From the NCBI GenBank assembly GCA_017464985.1, contig JAFTXL010000150.1, positions 1 through 6,880 on the forward strand: 6,880 nt of DNA. Reading direction: 5' to 3'. The DNA is from Clostridia bacterium (GTDB lineage: Bacteria; Bacillota_A; Clostridia; UBA1212). Every line of letters begins with the position of its first letter. The stretch's first letter is position 1. The position numbers were made by a program, and so were the translations under genes. This document shows positions 1-6,431 of this stretch, in pieces. Below the pieces are notes generated by a model. That model did not search any database. It saw only the letters and a program-made list of their open reading frames with translations, and was not told where the DNA came from.

Positions 1-820
1 AAGAACACTCATATGCCACAAGCGTAGACGCAAAGCCGACATTCAGCGATTCACATCCTCCGAGCATAGGTATAATAATAGGAATCGAGTTGGAAAGTGT
101 ACGCCACTTACCGGAAATTCCGTTAAATTCATTTCCGGCGACTATTGCGACGCGCCCGCTGTAATCTACATTATAGTAATTTTCTTTTGCTGAAAGGTCT
201 GTCAGAATAATTTTAAAATTATTATCGGAAAGCCATGCTATAAGATTATCCATCGGTGCTTCCGCAACGGGCATTGTAAAAGACGCTCCAAGACTTGAAC
301 GTATAAGACGGCTGTGAGTCATCTTTACACGTTGATTTGTCATTACAGCAAAATCTCCGCCTGCGCCGTCTAAAGAACGAATAATTGCGCCGATGTTTCC
401 CGGCTGTTCTTGCCCGTCAAGGATTATTGCGGTCATGTTATCTTTTAATTTAATATCTGCAAGTGAGTATTCCGGAAGGTCGGCTATTATAAAAAATCCG
501 TCAGCTCCGTCTCTGTCGCTGATTTTTGAGCATACTTTAGACGATATACTAAATGATTGTGAAGCATAGTTTATCATCATATCGATAAGAACTTTTTCTT
601 CTTCCGTTTTTATCATTTCAGGGCAGAAGAAAAAATACGGAGCGAAAATATTGTTGCTGATAATCTTTTTTACAACCCATAACCCTTCGCATATAAAAAG
701 TCTGTCCGAAGAGATTTTACATGCGTCACTTACATCAGCAGGTATTTTTTTGTTTGAATGAAGCGCTTTTGCAAGTTTTACTTCGGGCGCGGATATTCCT
801 ATACATACGGACTGTTTCAT
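1..820 (-). CDS. SpoU/TrmH-family RNA 2'-O-methyltransferase, C-terminus cut by window edge
   Basis: Predicted S-adenosylmethionine-dependent methyltransferase of the SPOUT (trefoil-knot) class, acting on ribose 2'-OH of rRNA or tRNA in the cytoplasm. The 273 complete codons in the window carry all three SpoU motifs: motif 1 around PGNIGAIIRS (residues 140-149, Asn142 and Arg148), motif 2 AGNEFNGIS (228-236) and motif 3 with ESLNV (257-261). The knot domain is therefore nearly complete and probably only a few C-terminal residues lie outside. Residues 1 to about 125 should form the L30e-like substrate-binding domain (FICEGLWVV near 48-56). The start ATG at 820 has AAGGAG at 830-835, nine bases upstream and inside the end of the previous gene. 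Only one base separates the ATG from that gene's TAA, so translational coupling is likely. The RNA target cannot be told from sequence. The family call is secure. Confidence 0.9.
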   Translation of the reverse strand, partial: MKQSVCIGISAPEVKLAKALHSNKKIPADVSDACKISSDRLFICEGLWVVKKIISNNIFAPYFFFCPEMIKTEEEKVLIDMMINYASQSFSISSKVCSKISDRDGADGFFIIADLPEYSLADIKLKDNMTAIILDGQEQPGNIGAIIRSLDGAGGDFAVMTNQRVKMTHSRLIRSSLGASFTMPVAEAPMDNLIAWLSDNNFKIILTDLSAKENYYNVDYSGRVAIVAGNEFNGISGKWRTLSNSIPIIIPMLGGCESLNVGFASTLVAYECS

Positions 821-821
821 A

Positions 822-1586
822 TTAAAAGTCTCCTTGAGTAAAATGATGTATTCCGATTGCTGCAGCAATGGTAAGGTTAAGAGAGTCAACTGTGTTCAGA
901 TGCATTATGCGGACAGGCGTACCGACAGAAAGAAATGAGTCGGGAAGCCCGCTTGCTTCATTTCCGAATATAAGTGAAAAAGGTCTGTTTTTATCTCTTT
1001 TCGCCTGTTCGAGTGGCTTGCCGTTCAACATAAACGGATAGTAGTTTCTTTCATGTTTGTCATGCAATGTTTCCAGGTATTCTTCAAATGATGAATATAA
1101 GCAGAAACGTGTTCTGAAAACTGCACCCATAGAAGCACGGATAACTTTCGGGTCAAATATGTCTGCCGCCGGTGTAATGACAGCGAGTTCTTCAATTCCG
1201 AATGCTGTAAGCGTGCGGATAATTGTTCCGAGGTTGCCTTTGTCCGATGGATTGACAAGAACAATATGGTTTTTATCGCCGGAAAGCGTACATGAATATT
1301 TTTCAAATACACCTATGGCGTAGCTGTTTTCTTTTGGGTAAAGACGCTCAGCGGTTTTGCTGTCAACTGTGTACGGGATTCCGCGTTCTTCGGCTGTTTT
1401 TAAAATTTTCTGTACGCCGGTATTTGACATGCCTTTTTCGGTTATGATGAGCTTTCGTATAATATCAGGGCGGTTATTTAAAAGCTCAATTGTGGGAAAA
1501 ACCCCACAGGAATAAGAATGTATAAAATCTTTCCGGTAGGGTTTTAATCTCATGTCGTTTATATTATTTGCATTGTAATCAAACAT
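822..1586 (-). CDS. SpoU/TrmH-family RNA 2'-O-methyltransferase
   Basis: Complete 254-residue SPOUT-class methyltransferase, predicted to place a 2'-O-methyl group on rRNA or tRNA using S-adenosylmethionine. Residues about 20-95 resemble an L30e-like RNA-binding domain. The catalytic knot domain follows: motif 1 KGNLGTIIRTL (116-126, Asn118 and Arg124), motif 2 FGNEASGLP (207-215) and motif 3 VDSLNLTIAAAI (233-244). The start is uncertain. ATG at 1586 gives a 21-bp gap to the flavodoxin gene. ATG at 1553 (Met12, before RLKPYRKDF) would match where many family members begin. Neither has a recognisable Shine-Dalgarno sequence. It is the middle gene of a leftward operon, followed after one base by a second SpoU gene that is clearly divergent from it, so the two probably have different RNA targets. 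Confidence 0.9.
   Translation of the reverse strand: MFDYNANNINDMRLKPYRKDFIHSYSCGVFPTIELLNNRPDIIRKLIITEKGMSNTGVQKILKTAEERGIPYTVDSKTAERLYPKENSYAIGVFEKYSCTLSGDKNHIVLVNPSDKGNLGTIIRTLTAFGIEELAVITPAADIFDPKVIRASMGAVFRTRFCLYSSFEEYLETLHDKHERNYYPFMLNGKPLEQAKRDKNRPFSLIFGNEASGLPDSFLSVGTPVRIMHLNTVDSLNLTIAAAIGIHHFTQGDF
830..835 (-). promoter_or_regulatory. Ribosome binding site inside the upstream gene (coupled SpoU start)
   Basis: Minus strand reads AAGGAG nine bases before the ATG at 820. The site is embedded in the last codons of the upstream SpoU gene, whose stop lies one base from this start. Ribosomes finishing the first gene could reinitiate directly on the second. Confidence 0.6.
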
Positions 1587-1607
1587 ATGTACAAAATAAT
1601 TATGTAA

Positions 1608-2159
1608 TCAGAATTTGTAAATCGTCTTACGACGCTCGAACTCTTCCTGCTCGATCATCTTTTCTGCTTCGTCCGCAATGCCCTGTGCCCAAGTTGCGGC
1701 TTTTGCGAGGATAGCTTCTGTCTCTTCGTCTTCATCTTCCCAAATAGGCTCTATGCAGTGGAATCTTCCGAGTAATACAGAATCTTTAAGTTTATCTGCG
1801 AGTTTATCGAGAGCTTTCTCGCTTTCGGTCTCACCTGTAGAGAAGAGTGCGATTTTTCTGTCATAAATCTTGATAACTTCAAAGAGTGTGTTATATACAG
1901 GATTGTATGAGTTATACCATACAGGTGTACCGATAAAAATCAAATCATAATCACGGGGGTCCCATTTAAACGGGAATATTCCGGGACGCTTTTTAAACTT
2001 AACCTCAAAGCGACATTTTAAGTTATTGATAAAACCGTAACCTCTTCTTTTGTTTACACGTACGATTTTTGAAATGTCTGCGCCGACCTGCTCTGCAATG
2101 CGCTTTGCGACTGCCTCTGTATTTCCGTCGACTGTATTATATAAAACCAGTACTTTCAT
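1608..2159 (-). CDS. Flavodoxin-like FMN-binding protein
   Basis: Predicted cytoplasmic FMN-binding electron-transfer or reductase protein of the flavodoxin fold, 183 residues. The first strand and phosphate loop are clear: VLVLYNTVDGNTEAVAKR, with the Thr9-x-x-Gly12-x-Thr14 pattern that wraps the FMN phosphate. The second flavin-contact region is GTPVWYNSYNP (77-87), the usual place for the aromatic residues stacking on the isoalloxazine ring. FSTGETES (106-113) is the next loop. Residues about 36-66 form a basic stretch between strands, as in the larger clostridial flavodoxin-family proteins. The C-terminal 42 residues are very charged and probably helical. AAGGAG sits 11 bases before the ATG at 2159. 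It opens the leftward operon with the two SpoU methyltransferases. No redox partner is encoded here, so its physiological role is unknown. Confidence 0.85.
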   Translation of the reverse strand: MKVLVLYNTVDGNTEAVAKRIAEQVGADISKIVRVNKRRGYGFINNLKCRFEVKFKKRPGIFPFKWDPRDYDLIFIGTPVWYNSYNPVYNTLFEVIKIYDRKIALFSTGETESEKALDKLADKLKDSVLLGRFHCIEPIWEDEDEETEAILAKAATWAQGIADEAEKMIEQEEFERRKTIYKF

Positions 2160-2215
2160 GTATATGAAAACTCCTTTCCGGTATTTAAACTTTTACGTGC
2201 CATATAGACATTTTT

Positions 2216-2244
2216 AATGTACAACTTTTTTCGTATTTTGTCAA
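2216..2244 (-). promoter_or_regulatory. Sigma-A-like promoter of the flavodoxin/SpoU operon
   Basis: On the minus strand a perfect -35 box TTGACA (2239-2244) is followed after 17 bases by TACATT (2216-2221, 4 of 6 matches to the -10 consensus). The predicted start near 2209 gives a leader of about 50 nt before the ATG at 2159. A short inverted repeat, ACATT-TTT-AATGT at 2208-2220, overlaps the -10 region and start point. A TATAAT hexamer at 2257-2262 on the same strand lacks a credible -35 box and is less likely. Confidence 0.55.
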
Positions 2245-2309
2245 TCATTCACAACAATTATAAACACTGCGAAAAAAGTATCTTTGTTTAATAGTATTAC
2301 TCTAAAATG

Positions 2310-3554
2310 TCAATATTCCGAAAGCAATGTGTTGTCAATAAGATTTGAATTTTCTGTGAATGTCTCTCTTATTTCTTCTACACTTCCGGCTGTTATAAGG
2401 TAACTGTATTCGATCGGTTTATACGACTTCATAATCATATTTCTGAGAGGCGCAACAAAGTTTGTCGCAGGGTCTGACGAATCAGGTGAATCATTATACA
2501 TAAAACGACCTGCAAGGTAACATGATATGTTCGGAACGTAAAGGCCGAGACCGAAATCGTAGTCTTCGTTATCATTAGTCCATGCGCACCATGTTTCGGT
2601 GTTCTCAGGCTGAAGATTGAAATATCCGTCAAAGCACATCCAGTACTTAAGGTCGCGCTCTTCCTGAAGAGTGTCACCTGTCCAGGGTTTTGTGCCGTTG
2701 TAGAAAGAGAATTTTTTCAATGCGCTGATGGTGTAGAATGCAGGCATTTTCTGCTGCCTGTTACTGTCGTGTGCATATCCGCTGAAATCTACGAATCTGT
2801 TATCAACACGTATATATTTTCCGTGAAGACTGTAAACATTCTCCATATAAGAGTCTGTGAAAACGCCGTTCTTTGCCCAATCTCTCGGTCGGCATTTTAT
2901 GTAAAGCTTTGTGTCCGACAGCTCGTAGTCGATAAGTTTACTTTTGTTATTATATTGGTCGCCTCCCTGCACAGGGTTATAAGGCCAATTGTTGTTCATA
3001 TATGTTTCAACATGATACGGCATATGTATTATTCCGTAATATGACTGCTGTACAAGTCTTCCGGCATCGTATCTGTTCAAAAGGTTGCAGCTGCCGTAAG
3101 GATTTTCCTGTTTGTAATCAATATGGCTTAATCCGCCGCCCCATGCAAGAAATGCTCCGACACAGAAATTTTCATTCTCAATATATGCCATACTCTTTGA
3201 AAGAACGGGTACAAGCTCGGTTTCAAGTTCTGACATTGTCAGAGTACATTCTTTTCCCGTGGGATTGATGAATGTAAATTTCTCTATTCCGTATGCTTTT
3301 CCGTCTGTAAGATATGAGTCTATAAAGCTTTTAAAAGCATTTTCTTCTTCCGCAGCTTCAAGAAAGAACGTTTCGCAGTATTTTTCTCCGTTATAAATAT
3401 AGGAAATATTGGCTTTAAGCGGTGTGCTGCTGAGATATTTAAACATGTAACGGTTAAAACCGTTATCGATATTCATACCGACATAGACTGTAATCTGTTT
3501 ATCAAAAATTAATGTCGCACCGTCTGCAGAATAGCTCATGTATTTTTCTGTCAT
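2310..3554 (-). CDS. Protein of unrecognised family, 414 aa, possible carbohydrate-related beta-fold
   Basis: I do not recognise this protein with confidence. It has 414 residues, no signal peptide and no membrane segment, so it is predicted to be cytoplasmic. Residues 1 to about 115 look like a beta-rich module (alternating strands, ending IEKFTFINPTGKECTLTMSE). The rest is rich in Trp, Tyr, Asn and Gly and contains conserved-looking clusters: FLAWGGGLSHI (135-145), NRYDAGRLVQQSYYG (160-174), PYNPVQGGD (191-199), CRPRDW (221-226) and WCAWTNDNEDYDFGLGLY (322-339). Such aromatic and Asp/Asn patches resemble those of polysaccharide-active or sugar-binding beta proteins, but that is inference from composition and no catalytic pair can be assigned. 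The ATG at 3554 has AGAGG nine bases upstream, whereas Met6 has none. The gene has its own promoter and lies between the phosphoesterase and the flavodoxin operon on the same strand. Confidence 0.8.
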   Translation of the reverse strand: MTEKYMSYSADGATLIFDKQITVYVGMNIDNGFNRYMFKYLSSTPLKANISYIYNGEKYCETFFLEAAEEENAFKSFIDSYLTDGKAYGIEKFTFINPTGKECTLTMSELETELVPVLSKSMAYIENENFCVGAFLAWGGGLSHIDYKQENPYGSCNLLNRYDAGRLVQQSYYGIIHMPYHVETYMNNNWPYNPVQGGDQYNNKSKLIDYELSDTKLYIKCRPRDWAKNGVFTDSYMENVYSLHGKYIRVDNRFVDFSGYAHDSNRQQKMPAFYTISALKKFSFYNGTKPWTGDTLQEERDLKYWMCFDGYFNLQPENTETWCAWTNDNEDYDFGLGLYVPNISCYLAGRFMYNDSPDSSDPATNFVAPLRNMIMKSYKPIEYSYLITAGSVEEIRETFTENSNLIDNTLLSEY

Positions 3555-3611
3555 ATGTTAAAACCTCTTTCAAAGACTTTCAAGCAAATTTTTACCTTTA
3601 GCATAAGATTA

Positions 3612-3640
3612 AATATACCACATGTGCAGTTTTTAAGCAA
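3612..3640 (-). promoter_or_regulatory. Extended -10 promoter of the 414-aa gene
   Basis: Minus strand reads TTGCTT (3635-3640), a 17-base spacer, then TATATT (3612-3617, 5 of 6 to consensus) preceded by TGG, an extended -10 element. The predicted start near 3605 gives a leader of about 50 nt. The spacer contains the perfect 8-bp palindrome CACATGTG (3619-3626), a possible operator half or coincidence. The rest of the 190-bp gap (3555-3744) shows no RNA gene or clear terminator. Confidence 0.55.
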
Positions 3641-3744
3641 TGATAAATATTGGTCATCGCAGGACAAAATCGCAGAGCAATTGAGAATGAAAAACAAAAA
3701 AATGTAAAACTTTCTGATATAGTGTATACGTTATAGAACCACGG

Positions 3745-5457
3745 TTAGTCATCGGTCATGTAATACAATGCTTTGCCGCCCAACTCATTTTCATATATAA
3801 CTCCAACAAAACCCGTCTTTGCGTCGAGGGTAGCGGCATATTTATTATTATATTCATCAGTTAAAACAACAATAATTACATATTCATCCTCTTCGGTAAT
3901 AGTATATTCTGCTATCTTGCCTGCTCCGACAGACTTGAGGTCTTTTGCAAATGATGCAGCACATACTTCAGGTTTATAACAGTTAACAAATATAGACTCA
4001 AGTGTTTCTGCGTTTTCCTGCATTGTTTCGGATTCTTCTCTTATGAGTCCCCAAGCATCTATCAGCTGCGATTCTCCGTTCTCTGACACGGTATATGTTT
4101 TAAAAATGATTTCATTTTCGTTTGCTGTGCAGTAAGAATAACTCGGAAGTTCGGTCGTGTATGCGTCTTCAGGATATACGCCGTCAATTTCATATAACTT
4201 TCCGTCATGCTGTTTTACTCCTGCGCTTCCGTTCATAAAGTAAAATGTTCCGTCTGAAATTCTCGAGTACATCACTACAGGGTCTCCGTCTGACGTTTTT
4301 ATATCTGTAATGTAATTTGAAACTCCGTTTGCTGTCATGGGCTTGGAACGGAAGAAATAATGGTCATGTCCTGCGATAACAACATCGACTCCGTATTCGT
4401 CAAAAACCGGAAGCAGCTGTTCCCTGAGCGCGGTGATTTCAACATCATTGCAGTGGTTTGCGTTTGTTACAGGCGATTTGTGCATAAGGACTATCTTCCA
4501 GACTGCATCACTTGATGCCAAATCCTGTTCAAGCCATTTGAGCTGGCTGTCGGACAAGTCTTTATCATTGTCTCCTGTGTAAATTACAGAAAAGTGTATG
4601 CTTTCATAGTCAAATGAGTAGTAACCGGAGACTCTTGACGTGCGGTCATCGCTTGCGCCGAAAGTAAAATGCTGCATAGTGCTTTTCTTATCTTTATTTC
4701 CTGCAGCAGAAACAAAAGTGCTGCTGCGGAGGATATCATACGGTGTTTCAAAGAACATTCTCCATTGATTTTGATTTGTATTTTCTTCAACTGTATCGCC
4801 GAGGTTCATAATAAATTCCGCACCGGGGAATTTTTCTGCTGCTGCGGTTATGAGATTTCCCCATATGTCGTAATCTGACTGGGTGTAGCCCTGCGCATCT
4901 GTAATATACAGAAAAGACGTTTCGCTGTCCGCGAGCGGTACTGTAAATATTGCGGAGGAAGACCATTTGTTTTCTGATGTATCTCCGATACGGTACATAT
5001 ACTTTGTACCGGGAGTGAGGTCTGTGAGCCATACTCTGTGAATAAGACCGCTGTGTTCTGTCAGCGAGGGGCTTTTTAAGCTGCTGTTCTCCTCCGGAAG
5101 CATTATTCCTGTCTCTTCAGAAGTTGACGATACTGTAATGATTTTACTGCTGCCTGCGGAGTCGAAGTCAATGCCGGCTGTGTCTTCTGTAATAGGAAAA
5201 TACTGCAATGCGCCGCTGCTGTATTTCGCAAAGGTCTGCCAGCAGAAGTTCTTTGTAGTATTTACATCATCTCCGAAAGTAACGCTTATGCACATTGCCG
5301 AGTATTCGTTTTCTGAGATGACTTTAGGAGAATTTACTCCCGGAAGGTTATTTCCCGAATCTCCGGTTTTGCTGCTCAATACAAAAAACAGCGCTGTGCC
5401 GCCTGCTAGAATGACGATTAAAATTATGCATAAGATTATAAGCGAACTTTTTTTCAT
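3745..5457 (-). CDS. Membrane-anchored purple acid phosphatase-like metallophosphoesterase
   Basis: Predicted extracytoplasmic calcineurin-fold phosphoesterase of 570 residues, using a two-metal centre. Residues 5-28 form a hydrophobic segment with no lipobox, read as an uncleaved N-terminal anchor. About 50-173 is a fibronectin-like purple-acid-phosphatase N-domain (HRVWLTDLTPGTKYMYRIGD at 140-159). The metallophosphatase domain (about 180-415) shows Asp187 (ITDAQG), Gly220-Asp221, Asn254, His326 (LMHKSP) and GHDHYFF (363-369). The usual GNH(E/D) motif reads GNKD (253-256), so the catalytic His is Lys255. The C-terminus (about 488-570) ends in strands YVIIVVLTDEYNNKYAATLD followed by AKTGFVGVIYE, resembling a PepSY-type module. 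ATG at 5457 is chosen because AGGAGG lies five bases upstream and the signal anchor starts there. An in-frame ATG at 5553 would lie upstream of the proposed promoter. Substrate unknown. Confidence 0.88.
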   Translation of the reverse strand: MKKSSLIILCIILIVILAGGTALFFVLSSKTGDSGNNLPGVNSPKVISENEYSAMCISVTFGDDVNTTKNFCWQTFAKYSSGALQYFPITEDTAGIDFDSAGSSKIITVSSTSEETGIMLPEENSSLKSPSLTEHSGLIHRVWLTDLTPGTKYMYRIGDTSENKWSSSAIFTVPLADSETSFLYITDAQGYTQSDYDIWGNLITAAAEKFPGAEFIMNLGDTVEENTNQNQWRMFFETPYDILRSSTFVSAAGNKDKKSTMQHFTFGASDDRTSRVSGYYSFDYESIHFSVIYTGDNDKDLSDSQLKWLEQDLASSDAVWKIVLMHKSPVTNANHCNDVEITALREQLLPVFDEYGVDVVIAGHDHYFFRSKPMTANGVSNYITDIKTSDGDPVVMYSRISDGTFYFMNGSAGVKQHDGKLYEIDGVYPEDAYTTELPSYSYCTANENEIIFKTYTVSENGESQLIDAWGLIREESETMQENAETLESIFVNCYKPEVCAASFAKDLKSVGAGKIAEYTITEEDEYVIIVVLTDEYNNKYAATLDAKTGFVGVIYENELGGKALYYMTDD

Positions 5458-5462
5458 GTAAT

Positions 5463-5468
5463 CCTCCT
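5463..5468 (-). promoter_or_regulatory. Ribosome binding site fixing the phosphoesterase start
   Basis: Minus strand AGGAGG five bases before the ATG at 5457. It decides the start in favour of the version beginning MKKSSLIILC and against the 32-codon upstream extension of the same frame to 5553. Confidence 0.8.
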
Positions 5469-5512
5469 GTGGGAAAGTACAGTATTTTACCATATAAATA
5501 TCAGTATTTTTA

Positions 5513-5541
5513 TATATACCACGATTTATTTCTGTTGTAAA
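5513..5541 (-). promoter_or_regulatory. Extended -10 promoter of the phosphoesterase gene
   Basis: Minus strand TTTACA (5536-5541, 5 of 6 to TTGACA), a 17-base spacer, then TATATA (5513-5518) preceded by TGG. The predicted start near 5506 gives a leader of about 49 nt. A second possible extended -10, TGGTAAAAT, lies downstream at 5484-5492 but lacks a good -35 box and would leave only about 20 nt of leader. Confidence 0.5.
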
Positions 5542-5558
5542 TCTGTGTTGCAATTTAC
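5537..5558. promoter_or_regulatory. Inverted repeat over two divergent -35 boxes, candidate operator
   Basis: GTAAAT (5537-5542) and ATTTAC (5553-5558) are exact reverse complements separated by 10 bp, giving 16 bp between arm starts, about one and a half helical turns. The left arm overlaps the -35 of the phosphoesterase promoter and the right arm overlaps the end of the -35 of the dehydrogenase promoter, so one bound dimer could control both. The arms are short and AT-rich, so chance occurrence is possible. Confidence 0.3.
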
Positions 5559-5575
5559 CTTGCAGATGGTATACT
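5548..5575 (+). promoter_or_regulatory. Extended -10 promoter of the dehydrogenase/MBL operon
   Basis: TTGCAA (5548-5553, 4 of 6), a 16-base spacer, then TATACT (5570-5575, 5 of 6) preceded by TGG. The predicted start near 5582 gives a leader of about 49 nt before the ATG at 5631. Its -35 box is only 6 bp from that of the divergent phosphoesterase promoter. Confidence 0.55.
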
Positions 5576-5630
5576 TAGTACAGTTTTTTGTATATTACTT
5601 ACATATTCTTATTAGGAAGGAAGTATAAAA

Positions 5631-6419
5631 ATGAAAGTTGATTACAGCGGTAAAACAGTAGTAATTACCGGCGGTGCAGGAGCGATAGGCTCAGCTATGG
5701 CAGAGGCATTTGCGGCAAACGGTGCAAAGGTAGCTATCTGTGGAAGAAATGTTGAAAAAGGTAAAGAAGTTGCAGATAAGATAAAAGCATCAGGTGGTAT
5801 TGCAGAGGCATTTAAACTTGATGTAACAGACAGAAACCAAGTGCCCGAGTGTGCAGCAGAGATAGAAAACAAATTCGGCACAATAGATGTACTTATTAAC
5901 AATGCGGGCGTAAACGTAGGCCCTGATGACAGAGGTCCTATTCACGAGTTTAAAGAGGATAAATGGGATTGGATAAGAAGTGTTGACCTTGACGGTGTAT
6001 ACAACTGCTCGAAGGCTTTTATTCCGTATCTGAAAAAGACAGGTGCGGGAAATATTATCAATATCAGTTCTATAGTAGGTGTTGTTCCTTTGCGTAACCA
6101 GTGTGCGTTTGCGGCATGTAAGGCAGCTGTTGTCAACCTTACAAAGGCAATGGCAATTGAACTTGCTCCGGAGAATATACGTGTAAATGTGATCGCACCA
6201 GGATCAATTCTCTTTGAGGGAACAAAGGCACTCTTCTATGCTGATCCTGAAAAGGCAGAAAAAATGCTTGTAAACATTCCTCAGCACAGAGCAGGCAGCG
6301 GCAGCGATATTTCAAATGCGGCGCTTTATCTCGGTTCTGACGAGGATGCAGGCTATGTAACCGGCGCGTCTTTAGTAGTAGACGGCGGTTGGACATGTGG
6401 ATTCGCAAGAGATTTTTAA
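5631..6419 (+). CDS. Short-chain dehydrogenase/reductase with atypical catalytic site
   Basis: Classical-length (262 aa) SDR-family NAD(P)-dependent oxidoreductase, cytoplasmic. The Rossmann nucleotide loop is TGGAGAIG (13-20), Asp64 follows as LDVTD, and the structural motif is INNAG (89-93). The active-site strand gives NISS (144-147), with Ser147 as the likely catalytic Ser. The expected Tyr-x-x-x-Lys reads Phe160-Ala-Ala-Cys-Lys164, so the proton-donating Tyr is Phe while Lys is kept. The C-terminal part is well conserved (IRVNVIAPGSI at 183-193, VTGASLVVDGGW at 243-254). The ATG at 5631 is preceded by AGGAAGGAAG at 5614-5623. It is the first gene of a rightward operon with an MBL-fold hydrolase 12 bp downstream, which suggests a sugar or sugar-acid substrate; this is inference. 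It may have altered or lost redox activity. Confidence 0.92.
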   Translation: MKVDYSGKTVVITGGAGAIGSAMAEAFAANGAKVAICGRNVEKGKEVADKIKASGGIAEAFKLDVTDRNQVPECAAEIENKFGTIDVLINNAGVNVGPDDRGPIHEFKEDKWDWIRSVDLDGVYNCSKAFIPYLKKTGAGNIINISSIVGVVPLRNQCAFAACKAAVVNLTKAMAIELAPENIRVNVIAPGSILFEGTKALFYADPEKAEKMLVNIPQHRAGSGSDISNAALYLGSDEDAGYVTGASLVVDGGWTCGFARDF

Positions 6420-6431
6420 TGAGGTAATTTA

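Noticed and set aside
2257..2262. TATAAT hexamer on the minus strand as an alternative flavodoxin promoter
   Set aside because: No -35 match at 16-18 bases upstream, while the TTGACA-17-TACATT arrangement just downstream is better.
2272..2308. Possible terminator of the 414-aa gene: weak AGAGTA/TACTTT stem before a run of six T on the minus strand
   Set aside because: About six pairs, one of them a G-T wobble, almost no GC and a 17-nt loop; too weak to call.
3721..3736. Imperfect palindrome around GTATAC just after the phosphoesterase stop
   Set aside because: Interrupted pairing, AT-only outer arms and no adjacent T run; neither a terminator nor a clear operator.
5138..5461. 107-codon plus-strand open frame ending opposite the phosphoesterase signal anchor
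   Set aside because: Antisense to the N-terminal region of the phosphoesterase, with no ribosome binding site or recognisable domain; a shadow frame.
5458..5553. 32-codon upstream extension of the phosphoesterase
   Set aside because: The extension would place a polar stretch before the hydrophobic anchor and start upstream of the proposed promoter. The ATG at 5457 has a near-perfect AGGAGG site.
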